A DNA stretch of 64,000 bases, taken from contig NZ_QVEX01000013.1 in the NCBI RefSeq assembly GCF_003434055.1, positions 90,798-154,797 of the forward strand, written 5' to 3'. Below, piece by piece: positions 63,931 to 64,000 of this stretch (position 1 is its first letter; each line of letters starts with the position of its first letter). The notes under the pieces were generated by a model. That model made no database searches and was not told the origin of the DNA. It saw only the letters and a list, made by a program, of their open reading frames with translations. The position numbers were made by a program, and so were the translations under genes. Origin of the DNA: Enterocloster aldenensis. Lineage in GTDB: Bacteria > Bacillota > Clostridia > Lachnospirales > Lachnospiraceae.

Positions 63931-64000
63931 TTGTACTGCCCTGCGTATGGACAGGTGGATTCAAACACACCCTAGTACCTTGACATAGTTAAAAAGCATT

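Overview
The window looks like the chromosome of an anaerobic, spore-forming Clostridia of the Lachnospiraceae type, most like Enterocloster / former Clostridium clostridioforme group. This is inferred from gene content and moderate GC, not from a search. Supporting signs are dipicolinate synthase (dpaA/dpaB), collagen-like spore-surface proteins, choline-binding-repeat secreted proteins, superoxide reductase, and a purine/uric-acid gene cluster typical of gut anaerobes.

Layout. (1) 1-2.1 kb: end of an unidentified gene, an autoregulated-looking TetR gene and a nitroreductase. (2) 2.1-15 kb: a spore-surface locus on the minus strand. One collagen-like gene is intact, with 42 perfect 18-bp repeats. 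A second collagen-like gene is split by a ~7.5 kb low-GC mobile element (6.05-13.56 kb) carrying an XRE regulator, a TetR regulator, an ABC exporter, a CDF metal transporter and a large serine recombinase. Joining the flanks across a shared 10-bp sequence restores the reading frame exactly. A glycosyltransferase gene lies just upstream in the same operon. (3) 15-34 kb: housekeeping and hypothetical genes: a choline-binding protein, enolase, mannose-6-phosphate isomerase, secG-rnr-smpB, an HD hydrolase, tRNA-Glu, superoxide reductase, an amidase, metY, tmRNA, a SIMPL lipoprotein and a DMT transporter. A hairpin plus 60-nt invariant non-coding element occurs twice here (22.7 kb and 29.9 kb). (4) 34-36 kb: an ECF sigma factor, its anti-sigma factor and a His/Cys-rich secreted protein.

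(5) 36-54 kb: two divergent operons for anaerobic purine/uric-acid catabolism. Leftward: YheO-like regulator, ygeX, ygeY, ygeW, arcC and an NCS2 purine permease. Rightward: ssnA, ygfK, a DUF3343 gene, a fused selenium-dependent xanthine dehydrogenase, a GNAT gene, hyuA and a flavodoxin-ferredoxin gene. The permease would import the purine. The Mo/Se hydroxylase, the YgfK flavoprotein and the amidohydrolases would open the rings. YgeW/YgeY/YgeX would yield diaminopropionate, then pyruvate and ammonia. Carbamate kinase would recover ATP from carbamoyl phosphate. (6) 54-58 kb: a Rossmann oxidoreductase, dpaB-dpaA and the divergent dapA, which together would feed dipicolinate synthesis. (7) 58-64 kb: selenium supply and Mo-hydroxylase maturation: yedE, a TusA-like gene, a ModE-like regulator, selD, yedF, yqeB and a cysteine-desulfurase-like gene. 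The same two-hairpin leader RNA, each copy behind its own promoter, precedes both yedE and the modE-like gene. It is the strongest candidate here for an uncharacterised regulatory RNA.
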